From assembly GCA_947561715.1 (NCBI GenBank), contig OX387201.1, positions 20,474,001-20,538,000 of the forward strand: a stretch of 64,000 nucleotides of DNA, in the 5' to 3' direction. Each line of letters opens with the position of its first letter. Within the stretch, counting starts at the first letter, position 1. Source of the DNA: Ascidia mentula (lineage: Eukaryota; Chordata; Ascidiacea; Phlebobranchia; Ascidiidae). Both the position numbers and the translations under genes were made by a program. The notes beneath the pieces were generated by a model. It was not told where the DNA came from, did no database searches, and worked only from the letters and a program-made list of their open reading frames with translations. This document shows, piece by piece, positions 1-10,288 of the stretch.

Positions 1-1229
1 CCAGACAAAAGTGCGAAATTATTGGATGCGCTTTCAAGATATTTCAAATCTCAACCCTTGCAATACGATCTACTGAGTGAGTAAATGATATGAATGCCAA
101 CAGTTTAATGCGTGTTTGTAAACACAACATTTATTTATGTAACAATGGGTGGGTTTGTTACGTCACACAGCCATTGTTTGAACCGAACACTCAGTGCAGT
201 TTTTTTCAGTTGTTAAAAAATCTTGTAAAGGAAGGTCGTGTTTATTTCTTTCATAATATTTTGTGATAATTTAAACGTTTTATATTGGATTGATTTGTTG
301 GTTCTTGTGTTGATTAAATCCGACTTAAACGTGGGGAATTCTGTGCAAGAATAAAGTAAGTTTTAGTTTAAGTGATTTTGTTAAAACTGGAAACCAGACA
401 TCTGCTTTTTGATAAACTTTCCTGTTTTGTTTCAGATTTATTCCTGGATTTTAAGGAAATCCAAAAATGCCATCTAGAAAAACTCGCCCCGTTTTGTCCT
501 CAGATGTTGGATTTTTCCTTCACCCGACTTCACTCAATCCTTGAGGTTTTGTCGGAATTTTTACCAAAAGTTACAAGAAACGATTTGTGGCTGTGGATGA
601 TTGTTTGCGACCTGAACTCCGAAGATTTAACGATTATTTGTGAAGCAATAAAAAGAATGAAATACGGGGTTTGTTCGGTTTTTGTTCATTTTGTGAATAA
701 GTTTTTATTTTAATAAAAGCATTTTTTACCAAAGTTTTCGATTTTAAGAAAAATGACATAAAATATTTTTATTGTAGTTTAGGGAATAATTTTTGTTTGT
801 GTATTTTTTACTCTTTTCCACTTTTAATATTTGTTTATTCCTGGTTTAAAGAGCTTCAAAACATTTCCTACAAACAATATTTATATTTTAAATAGTTGTG
901 GACTCTCAACCTGAGTTTCAACGACTTTCATCGAAGAGAAGATGGGGAAAAAATTTGTGGGATTTTACCGAAGGTTGGGGAGATGTTGGATCTGAGTAAG
1001 TGCGAATTGGATCCGGATTCGATTAAGATGGTGAAGGACGCACTTGGGAATATGGAAGATCCTGTGAGGATTTAATTTAAAAGATTTATTTGTAAATTTT
1101 AATAAAATCAAAACTTTTGTGACTTTTCAGCCGGAAGTTTGGGATTTGGATGGACAGATCCCCCCCAACTCCGATCCTGACTCCAGTGGTTCGGATCCGA
1201 GTGATTCTGACTCCAGTGGTTCGGATTGA
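1..1229 (+). CDS. 3' end of a leucine-rich-repeat (NLR/RNI-type) gene, 5' part outside window
   Basis: Four exons can be joined with matching phases: 1-76 (donor gtgagt), 436-668, 896-1063 and 1131-1229, ending in TGA at 1227-1229. The first exon ends one base into a codon and the second supplies the other two. The remaining junctions are phase 0. The protein shows ribonuclease-inhibitor style leucine-rich repeats, for example LWTLNLSFNDF followed by MLDLSKCELDPDSIKMV. It closes with a short acidic serine tail, SGSDPSDSDSSGSD. Repeats of this type are typical of the C-terminal sensor half of NLR proteins, but no NACHT domain is visible because the gene starts upstream of the window. It could equally be another LRR protein. 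The exon model is well supported; the family assignment is moderate. Confidence 0.72.
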
Positions 1230-1301
1230 AGCAGAAGCTCAACACAAAAACTACCTCATGTTCCTCATAACTATTTGTGTTTTCGTGATTCCTCAAATAT
1301 A

Positions 1302-1307
1302 AATAAA
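1302..1307 (+). terminator. Poly(A) signal AATAAA of the LRR gene
   Basis: AATAAA lies about 75 bases after the LRR gene stop codon, on the same strand. Confidence 0.6.
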
Positions 1308-2260
1308 TTTAACAAAAACAAAATTTCCGCCATTTTTTTTCTTCCGCAGCGGTCACCAAGACCGAAACTTTAACGATGCCGGTAGGGGTTTTTAAACAAA
1401 TAGAAATAATATTAGGATTGAACACCGGCCGATTTTTTCGGCAATTAAAATACGTGCAGTTTTAAAAACAAAGATTTACACTTTTGATTTAAAGATTTAA
1501 TATTTTAGTTAATATCTGTTTGTAAATTGAGCACATTACGACCAACCAATAGATGCGCGAATTTGATAAGTTTTCCAACTTCTGTCATTTCGTCAAAATT
1601 TTTTTTTTGAAACAAAATTAAATATCATGTTCGAATAAACACAAATTGAAAAGATATCACACAATCTAGACAGGAAAACGTGATTCGGGCTTCGGAAGAG
1701 TAATTTAACGTATCCTTTGTAATTTAGTTCACTGGAATCGCAGCTAGGGCAATAAAGGAGTCTGGGCCTAGGCTACTTTTCCCGGTAGATACTCTAACAC
1801 GTCGCGAACGGACGATGGGAATTTCCCCAGCTCTTGCGTAGCTACTTAAACTTGCGTTTTCACGAGACTAAGCAATAGTACAACTCCAATATTAGGTTCA
1901 TTATAGCACAAACCTTATTACGTACAAAGAGCGTCATGTTTTTTTGCGGGATTTGTTTGAAGGCCGTGAATTTCGACATTATAGGACATGTGTACAATTG
2001 TCTATCAGCACGTGGTGAACGAAACGTTTCGTTTATGTAAGATGTTTTCTTGTTTTCAAAATACCTCTGTGCAATGCCTTCATAATTATTTTAGTTCGGA
2101 AAGAATGATATTTCCAACAAACATATCCAAAGCGCTGGTTTAACCACGCCACGCGTGAACCAAGGAAATCGACCGTTCGTGAGGCGGTTAGAGCATTGTC
2201 GCCGCACAATACATGTATATACTAAAAAAGGCCCAAAGCGTATATAACTATCTTATGACC
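1308..2260. other. Intergenic stretch, nothing recognised
   Basis: I see no long reading frame, RNA gene or clear repeat between the LRR gene and the LTR-like repeat. A 31-base segment at about 1350-1380 is flanked by a plausible acceptor (tcttccgcag) and donor (gtaggg), but it is too short to call an exon. Confidence 0.4.
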
Positions 2261-2960
2261 GAGAGTTAAAACCAAAGTCATTGTAATCACAACAAAACTA
2301 ACTGCGTAAATCAAGTTAAAATAATTATAGGAATTTCTTTGCCAAAATTTAAACACAAGTACTTCTTTCGCAAATGATAAATAAAGCTTAAATAAACAAA
2401 ACTACTTTTAGTAATTCGGAAAACAAAGTCAACCTAAACATAAACAACCTATTTAGGGCACTTAGATAATCAAGCTATATAAATAACTGACGTAATCGGC
2501 CAACTTCAAGTTGCATTAAAGTTGCGCAACAACTCCAAATAAGGTATCAATACGTGTGGCCAACCGCAGACTACATAAGCAGAGCGACTAGTGCCTGCCA
2601 AATCAGTGTGTTTTAACTGTTGCTGTGTAAGGGTCTAGGCTGTTGGTTCTGCTTTAGTGCTCTCCATGTTTTGAAGAAACTTCTGTGCTGTATTATATTA
2701 CTGGATAATCGACAATAAACGGATTTATGAACAACTTTGAACTGGTTTGAAGCTTGGTGGATGTGTGTTTAGTCGAAGTGAGACTACTTAGAAGACGCAC
2801 AGACTTGTGTGAAGGAGTTATTTAAATCCAACATTAACCTTGAGATAGAGAAGGCAAGTTGCCTACGAGGCCGAGTTGCCATCAAGACTCGGTCGGATCC
2901 TATGGGACTGAGGCCCGAGACGCAGTCGTACCCCACGGTCCCGCAGCGGGGGCGTACGCC
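2260..2960 (+). repeat. LTR-like interspersed repeat, copy 1
   Basis: This copy and the one at 29580-30330 (opposite strand) share long stretches. They include a TATA-like motif (agctatataa, near 2473), a gtctaggctgttggtt block near 2632, an AATAAA near 2715, and a block reading tgagatagagaaggcaagtt at 2841-2860. The order TATA box, then poly(A) signal, is what an LTR (U3-R-U5) looks like, with the start of an internal region after it. No clean ends or target-site duplication were found, so the class is inferred. Confidence 0.5.
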
Positions 2961-3034
2961 GACAGTATCGACCACTTTTTTCCGACAAGTCGGAGCGAGA
3001 TATGCAAAATAACCCCACCTGCTGGTATGTTTCA

Positions 3035-3100
3035 AACTAAAGGCAATGGATTAACAAGACCCAACGCTCTACCAAATGAGCTACGCGATTTCAGAGATTT
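3035..3100 (-). repeat. tRNA-like fragment (SINE head or tRNA pseudogene)
   Basis: On the minus strand 3072-3083 reads TAGCTCATTTGG, a good Pol III A box, in a D-arm context (GTAGCTC...TAGAGCG). The anticodon and T arms do not fold into a proper tRNA, so this is not called as a functional tRNA gene. Confidence 0.4.
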
Positions 3101-3362
3101 GAAGGTAGTTTATAATGGTCAAGATACACTGGTGAGTCAGCACACAACTTTACTAACGATCTACACATATACATCACTAACCATACCACGCAGAAATATA
3201 TCGCGATATCATATGTGAAGGTTGGCTATTGTAGATAAGGTTGCCAAGTACGGGTTTTCACAGTAGAGCGATCCTGTCTTGTTCCTGCGTTAGTAATTCG
3301 TACAACCATAAACAACCATGCATTTGCCTGCGGTCGAGTCCAGACATCAGCTTGCATTCATT

Positions 3363-3368
3363 TTTATT
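3363..3368 (-). terminator. Poly(A) signal AATAAA of WDR24
   Basis: The plus strand reads TTTATT here, giving AATAAA on the minus strand only a few bases past the WDR24 stop codon (3375-3373). Confidence 0.6.
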
Positions 3369-3372
3369 GATT

Positions 3373-6300
3373 TTACAGACAGTGATATCTGCATGTTGAA
3401 GGAATATCGTTTTTCTGACATTGTTTTATCCAAGTTGCCACACAGTTGGAATGTCCCCCGAAACTACAGCCTTGACAATATGTGTAGAGTCCGCGCACTT
3501 GAAGCTGACAGTAGAAACACGGTTTGTTTTTGTGTTCCGCATCAATGCGTCGGTCACATGACCAGGGATTACTCTGGGGCATTCGTCGTTGGCAGACTTG
3601 GCAGCCCAGGGTGAAAGTTGAAGAGGATGAGAGAGATTGGATCGCAGGAACTCGGCTCAGTTTTACAACCTGAACGAAAATTACTTTCATCAACAAATGC
3701 GAAAAAGAGTTTAATCTGTTGATGTCCTGGTGCAAGTTTCAAACTAAAAGTAATTGTATTGGTAATGGCATAACATAAAATAAAAACTAAAAAATTAACA
3801 AGAAAAGAATTAACTGCAAATTGAAACAAAACATACAGTAGTTATTCCACCTGAGCATGTTGTATCCATAACCTGTTCTTTGCCAACAAATCAAGGTAGG
3901 AGTTTTGCCAATGATCAACTGTCTCAACCATGGGCGTATCCAGGGGGGGGGTCCGAGGGGTCCGGACCCCCCCCTTTTGTGAAATATTTTGGTTTTTTTT
4001 ATAACTAAACAAACGCCACTGTATTTTTTGTCAAAATCCGCGTGAAAACCAGAAATTTTCTTTGACGTTGACCTAAAAACCGCATCGTGTTGCATTCGCC
4101 ATTGTTTCCAAACAGGGAGCATTGTTACCGAACACTTGGCATTGTCACCAAACATGTTGCATTGTTACGAAACAAGTGTCATTTTTCGTCAGTTCATGGA
4201 CGAAACGTCGTTTTTAAGTGGCCACGTTGTAATGACAAGCGGTTTATTTGCGTGATAGTCAATTAGTTTAGTTGTTAAACTTTCCATAGCGTTACACAAT
4301 TGCGCAAGCCAGAAAGCCACCGTTTATGTGACGATTGGCGCGAACACCGGCGTTCGTATTTTGCGATTCTCGCCCACAATAGTTTATACTTAGTTTGTAC
4401 TTGAAAATCGGGGAATTCCCTAAACAAATTTGGACCCCCCCCTTTAAAAATTCCTGGATACGCCCCTGGTCTCAACATCAATATGAAGGTTATATGTGGA
4501 TGGATAGGATGACATTGCAAGCAGCATACACACTGGACTTTGCACATCGTTCATTCCAGCAAAAAATCTGAAAATACATTAAATACAACACATGTAGCAT
4601 GTTGAGACCTGTGAATGTTTTGAGAAAATAAAAAAATAAATTCAACACAAGAACTATTTTTGAGTGAATAAACATTCTTGTAAAGACTTTTTACCTATGT
4701 ACAAGCAGTTGGCAGAATATTTTATCTCATTGTCTGGTGAGTGTTAGTTTTGTTGTTTTAAAAATATGCTGTTGATGAATCGTTGCATTTCTTTTTCAAA
4801 ATTTCAAAAATACGATGTTTTGTCGGAATGCTTTGAACTGCACAAACTCACTCTAATTGCTGACAGGCAATCTCTTCTTTAATTGAATCGAGTGGAGCCG
4901 GCCAGAGAGTGGGACACACACTGATGACTCCATCTGAGATGTTAAGCTCCTTATCAGCAGGAGTTGTTGAGGAAGAAGAATCCATCTCCTTGGTAACGAC
5001 CTTCTCATGCCACCTCCCACCGTGAGCAGTCAGGATTCGTTTTTCAGATTCATTTTCAATATTCATTCCAGAAGGTGCATCTATTCGACCAAACTTTGGT
5101 ATCGCGTCCAGTTCGATGTCCTGAAAAAGACAGGAGATTGTTTCTTACATCTTTCATTACTTAGGGTGTGGTGCAACCTTAAAACTGTGTTCACAGCAAC
5201 CATATGTTTAGCAACTCAGAACACTGTGGCCTATCTATATATATATCTATCTATATATATATCGATCACACCTCTCTCTGTTGAAACGCTTCAGTTGGAA
5301 CGAGATATTCGTGCTCAGACAAAAACTCAGCTTCTGATGTTATTCCACCATAACCAAACCTAAATCATTAAACTAGATTACAGACTATAATTTCCACTAC
5401 ATCAATTTTAGACATCTTGGTGTTTAATTGTAGATAACACCATTAATTTTGTTGTGGATGCAGCAACAGGAAAGCTTGATAATATATTCTTTTACTAGTT
5501 TTTGCATGATTTTATATTTGAGAATAATATCTCTGAACTACCCAGGGTCATCATCTGTCATGTAGAGATCAGGTTCTGATTGTCGTCCTCGAGCGATATC
5601 AGTGAGATAATCTTCTACCTCAAGTCTTCCATCATCAGAACGTTGATCAGCTTCCCCACCATGGATTGCTGAACCATTCAATGCATGTGAACCATGCAGT
5701 TCATCCTACAGCAAACACAAACCAGTCATTGTGTGTGGAAGCAATCTTGTTAAAATTTATATCCAACAATTAGTGATAATCAATATTTGCCATGTTATGA
5801 ACAAATGCTGGTATAACGTTAGAAAATCATTTTGTTTTTTAAACATCAAACCATGGTCACAAGAATCCTTCGATTCCATCCCCATTAAAAAACATGGCAT
5901 AATTATATCTATTCCTACAACTGTCTGCATACCATGCATTTCGCAACTACTTACAAGGTGAAGATCTGCAACAATTGTTTATTCAGTAGCACATATTACG
6001 TCACTAAAACCACCTTACCTTTTTCACAGTGAGTGAGTGCCTTTTGTTTTTTGCCTCTGCTTTTTCAAGCTTTTCTGAAACTTCAGGTTGTGATTTGTTC
6101 AAATGAATCTCTTTGTTGAAAAAAACTCCAAGCAATTTCCACGTCCGAGCAACATTACAGAATCCACCTTTCAAAGCAACAACAGAGTTGTGCGAGCAAA
6201 GCTCTTCGAATGTCATTTTTGCCCCACTTCCATCTAAAACATAGTTTTTCGCAACAAACCTAAATTGGTTTAGAGTTAATTGCTCTACAACAGAGTCTGT

Positions 6301-9240
6301 CATAGTGGGATAATCATCAAAGTCAGAACTTGGTTTTAAATCAGACTTGGTGCTTGAAAATATTCTGAACTTTGATCTGGAATTAAGAAAGTTGTTTTGT
6401 CTTTGAAATGCAACTGGCGAAGAAGGACTGGAAATACTCAAACCGTCCAAATCAATCACGTCTTTTGATCCAGTTTTCCATCCAAATATTGTTGGTAGTT
6501 TTGAAGCAGAACCAGTGGGACTCTGTGCCCTTGGTGTTGATGCTGTGGCTTGACTTGCGAGGGCGATAAGACCACATGAGCTGATGGCAAGTCCACTACT
6601 CATGGCCTGCTTAGCTGGACAAGAAGCGTCAAGTAATGAATGCATCATGAGACGGCCATCTTTCGAACATGACAAAATAAAATTTGGATCTGACTTTTTC
6701 CAAACTATTCCAGAGGGGCTGTCTGTGTGATCCTTAAAATATGTTCAGTTCATTGTTTAAAAAGTAAATTAATCAAAAAACAAATGGTTGTTTGATACAA
6801 CAACAATTATAATTCATACCTGGAAATGAGCAAATGGGACATATTTCCTATGCAGATGCCAAATGTTCACGTTGAATTCAAGCATCATAGATATAGTAGC
6901 AAGTTGCTCTGGATGGTGGGGTCTCCATTTAACCGAAGCTACGGACGACATGGTTGGAACATTGTTTATTTCTTTCTCCCTGTTGTTTTCAATCGACCAA
7001 ACCTGGAATGTGACAATTGGAAACATTGGAAAGCAATATTTAACACGGACAATGATTAGATCAGTTACCAGCAATGACACGAAAAGCACCTTTCACAGAT
7101 GCAAAAACAGAGTTGAAAACTTATTCGTGTTATTACAATCACCCACCTTAACCATATTATCACGCCCTCCAGTGGCAAGAGTCATTTTGTGATCTGGTTC
7201 CGGGTGCCAGTCGAGAGTATACACAGATCCCTTGTGTGCGATAAACTGGTGAACGTAACCTGTAGGTCGCCTGTAATCCCATATCTAGTGACAACAACAA
7301 CCAAAATTAACATGAAAACTTTTGGTGCAATATTCTAATTTGCTCTCACTAAAATGCTGAGTTTGCATTTAAACTGAGAACATTTTTAGTATCACAAGCA
7401 CTGGTTTACTGTTTCACTGCATTTATATTTACCAAAACGACAGACCAAATATTTCAGAAAAAACTTACATTTTAAATTGGTTTTATATGTTAGAACAGTG
7501 TGGTCCAACTAAATTTCGTCGCAGGCCATAACAAACCGTTACTTTATCCCGCGGGCCATTGTACATACGGAATTACGGATCAAAATTGCTATTACACGAA
7601 TAGCACAACTCAATTTTTAATAAATGCGATTTGTGGTCGAGCAGCTTCTTTTAACGAACGAAAGGGGTCATGTAAACAGGAATTTGGTTGTGGCCATGCA
7701 AAGACAATCGTACAAAGTTGTGTTTCAAGTCAGGTTACAATTCTCGGACAAACAAAAATTAGATCATGGGCCAAAATTGGCTCGCGGGCCTGTAGTTGGA
7801 CCACGCTGTGTTAGAATATAACAGTGAGGTGATTTTAACAAAAATCAATTTAATGTGAGATTCCTTGAGTCGGTTTGAGTTGTTTTATTTATTCTATGAC
7901 ATCCATGTGTTTCTGGCATTATTATTTTATTATATTTCCATGATAACATGTTTACAACACAACAGCATTAAATATCCAGATTCAGTCGAAAATTGGCTGC
8001 AGGTATTTTTATGTAAATTAGCACACCCCTAAAACTTACTTGTACATAACCATTATCGAAGCTAGCAGCAAAAATAAAATATTCATGAGGATTGAACTGA
8101 ACACTTCTCACGCCATCAGCTTTGCTTTGAAACGTGTAGGTACTTTCCCTTCTCCTCAAATCAAACAGCTTCATCGTTCCGTCCTTTAAAAAACAAATGA
8201 TACAGTATGGCTTTTAAGCTTGTGATTTGAATAAACACATAAAATTTATTTTTATAAACTTTACACTCTGCTTTGACTTGTAGGCTATGCAGCCAAAAGC
8301 AAAATATCACTTGTGATGCATATATTTTCTTACAGAAAAATGTACATGCTCTGCTCCTGTAAGAAGTGTTACAAGTTACATTGAGCACGAAAATAAACTT
8401 TAACGAACAAGATTTGCTGATTGCGAAAAAGGCTTGTGTCATATGACAATGCAAATTTAAACAAACTTGTCTAACGGTCTTGACAGGTCCCATCTACATA
8501 AGAAACACATTTTTATTTAAAAACCACCCATATATAAAACACCTGTGATCCACTTAGCAAAAGATTTCCTTCCGAGTTGTGAAACGAAACTTTTGTGACC
8601 GTGCGACGATGTTCAGACAATATAGCGAGCTTCTTCTCATGACCAGGAGTGTTTAAATCCCAAGCTACAACCGCTCCATTAGTAGCAGCAGTTGCGATCA
8701 AATTTCATCCACAGGACTCCAACCCACGTCAGAACAACTCATGTTCAAACCCTGAAATGAAAAAACAAAACATTTTAATTAATTGTGTATGTGTAAACTA
8801 ATTATGCTGATGAACAGCAATTGTAATCTTGAAAAATTAGGTTAACCATGCAGCCACAGGTAAAAGCTAATTTGATTTCAATAACTTATGATGTATTATT
8901 TTGTTGGGTGGTAACTGGCTTTGGCCAGTCATGAGCAAAGAAAAATACCAATATCCCTCCATTAAAAATACAACAGTAATTGCAAAAATACACACTTATA
9001 ACATGAAACGAAACACAATCAGCACTATCAAACTTAGTGGCACACATTAATTCCATCGGAGCAAACCTGTTTTCTTCCAACATGAAGATTAAGGTGCTCG
9101 CTGAAACCATTAACCTCATCAACATGATAAATTTTCAACAGAGACCGTCCAGCGATGACCACTTTACTGTTGTCCTTACTGAGGCAAAGTGCATTCACTG
9201 CTGTTCCAACATCTATTGAAACGGCTTTGTTTCTCTTCAT
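3373..9240 (-). CDS. WDR24: WDR24, GATOR2 complex subunit (disrupted in this sequence)
   Basis: Minus-strand gene of eleven exons: 9240-9067, 8751-8543, 8183-8040, 7284-7147, 7002-6820, 6732-6019, 5705-5542, 5359-5272, 5120-4852, 4567-3851 (interrupted) and 3669-3373. All phases match except at two lesions. The product, about 849 residues, has N-terminal WD40 repeats (NLHVGRK, LIATAATNGAVVAWDLN, FDLRRRES, DWHPEPDHK, VKWRPHHPEQ) that I recognise from animal WDR24. A long middle region follows, then a C-terminal zinc-binding RING-like end (GLYTYCQGCSFGGH). In other animals WDR24 is part of GATOR2, which signals amino-acid sufficiency to mTORC1 at the lysosome. Lesions: one base is missing at about 8701-8704 (exon 2), and a 540-bp hAT element sits in exon 10 at 3929-4468. 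The gene is either mutated in this haplotype or rescued by splicing and/or a sequencing error. Confidence 0.93.
3929..4468. mobile_element. Non-autonomous hAT element (MITE) inside WDR24 exon 10
   Basis: The element has terminal inverted repeats: CATGGGCGTATCCAGG at the left end and, inverted, CAGGGGCGTATCCAGG at the right end. Each is followed by a G/C homopolymer block. It is flanked by a perfect 8-bp target-site duplication GTCTCAAC (3921-3928 and 4469-4476). An 8-bp duplication and CAGGGGCG-type ends are hallmarks of hAT transposons. No transposase is encoded. Removing the element and one duplication restores an uninterrupted WDR24 reading frame (LHIDVETVDHWQNSYLDLL), so the insertion is in coding sequence. 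Confidence 0.9.
5230..5264. repeat. TA/CTAT microsatellite in WDR24 intron 8
   Basis: A run of TA and CTAT units lies just beyond the donor of WDR24 exon 8. Confidence 0.7.
7496..7808. mobile_element. Second hAT MITE, in WDR24 intron 3
   Basis: This 313-bp element starts CAGTGTGGTCCAACT and ends AGTTGGACCACGCTG, which are imperfect inverted repeats. The flanks carry a perfect 8-bp duplication TGTTAGAA (7488-7495 and 7809-7816). Ends and duplication length fit hAT. No transposase is present. It differs in end sequence from the element at 3929-4468, so it belongs to another subfamily. Confidence 0.88.
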
Positions 9241-10288
9241 AATTTCAAGTTTTCCGATGAAATATGCGGTGTTTTATATTTTATATCACTTCCACAACAC
9301 ATAAGCACTTTGGTTTACAGAAGACAAGGCCATGAAATTTATTGTATATTTAAAGAACAACACACTGGCTCTGTTTGCCTTTGCAAATTTTTGATAAAAT
9401 TACACAATAACAACAATTATTCCAATCCGACCCAGAAAAACCATTTAAGCGCAGATGCAAAGGTGATTTTTCACAGATATAGAAACCTGCTTACGGTTAA
9501 CTACATAAGTACTGCAGCAGCAAGTTCTTGAAGAAACTAATTCCCGAGAAAATGTAAACAAAACAAATTCGTCTCTTGCACGCTTCAGTGATTTTCCAAC
9601 ACAAACAGCGATTTTATCCTCGCAACAGCAACCAGAATATTAACTTTTCTAATGCTGATTGCTGACTTGCAATAATTACCTAATTTTTTTGGAAACACAA
9701 AATAGACAGATTGAATAAAGTTGATATACATTTTGCACGAACGAGCAATATTCTACATTACAAATATTCGGTTGGAAGTCAACAATTTATTATAGTAAAG
9801 CTACTCGATTTCTACAAAAATTTAAGTTAAATATGCATATGTCTAACTTTGTCAAACATTTTTTACTAAGTGCACACGATGCAATTATAAGTAAAAAAAT
9901 GTTACATCAGTGGAAGAATCTGGGATGTTCACAGTTTTATAAATCTCACAAAACGTGTCACTTCAAAAAGGAATGCAAGAACATAAAAAAACAGCATCGT
10001 ATCTTTCACATAATACAGGAAGCATACAAATTTTCACAGTGAAATATTTACAAACTACACGAACTTGTCGCGCAACTGCATACAATGTTTTGAACCTGAC
10101 AAGAAAAGAAAAACAGGAAACTGTTGTTCTGAAATAAGTAAAACTTGGGAACAGAAAAGTTTTGTTTCTTTGTAGAAACTTTTCTGTTGGCCGGGGAAAT
10201 CGAACGTGCTCTCATTGTCCGGTGAGCAGCTCTGAAAAAATCCACATTTCAGTGTTCCTGTATTTTAACGTACACTACGAGGCATTTC
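9241..10288. other. Spacer between ANKAR-like 3' end and WDR24 start
   Basis: About 1 kb without a convincing gene. It should hold the WDR24 promoter and the ANKAR-like 3' UTR, but I could not identify specific elements. Confidence 0.4.

Noticed and set aside
3035..3100. Possible functional tRNA gene
   Set aside because: The A box is good, but the anticodon stem and T arm do not pair, and the B box is degenerate.
3318..3614. Plus-strand frame of 98 codons overlapping the WDR24 3' end
   Set aside because: It is the antisense shadow of the WDR24 zinc-binding C-terminus.
4640..4760. Possible extra WDR24 exon between exons 9 and 10
   Set aside because: Exons 9 and 10 join directly in phase and give the right length against the family. 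The intervening sequence has stops in the needed frame.
7500..7821. Two overlapping plus-strand frames of 65-104 codons
   Set aside because: They lie entirely within the hAT MITE at 7496-7808 and resemble no transposase.
10048..10245. Minus-strand frame with RARSISPANRKV, considered as the C-terminal exon of the ANKAR-like gene
   Set aside because: The exon starting at 10347, read in the phase set by the previous exon, reaches TAG at 10291-10289. The later frame would need an extra, unsupported splice.
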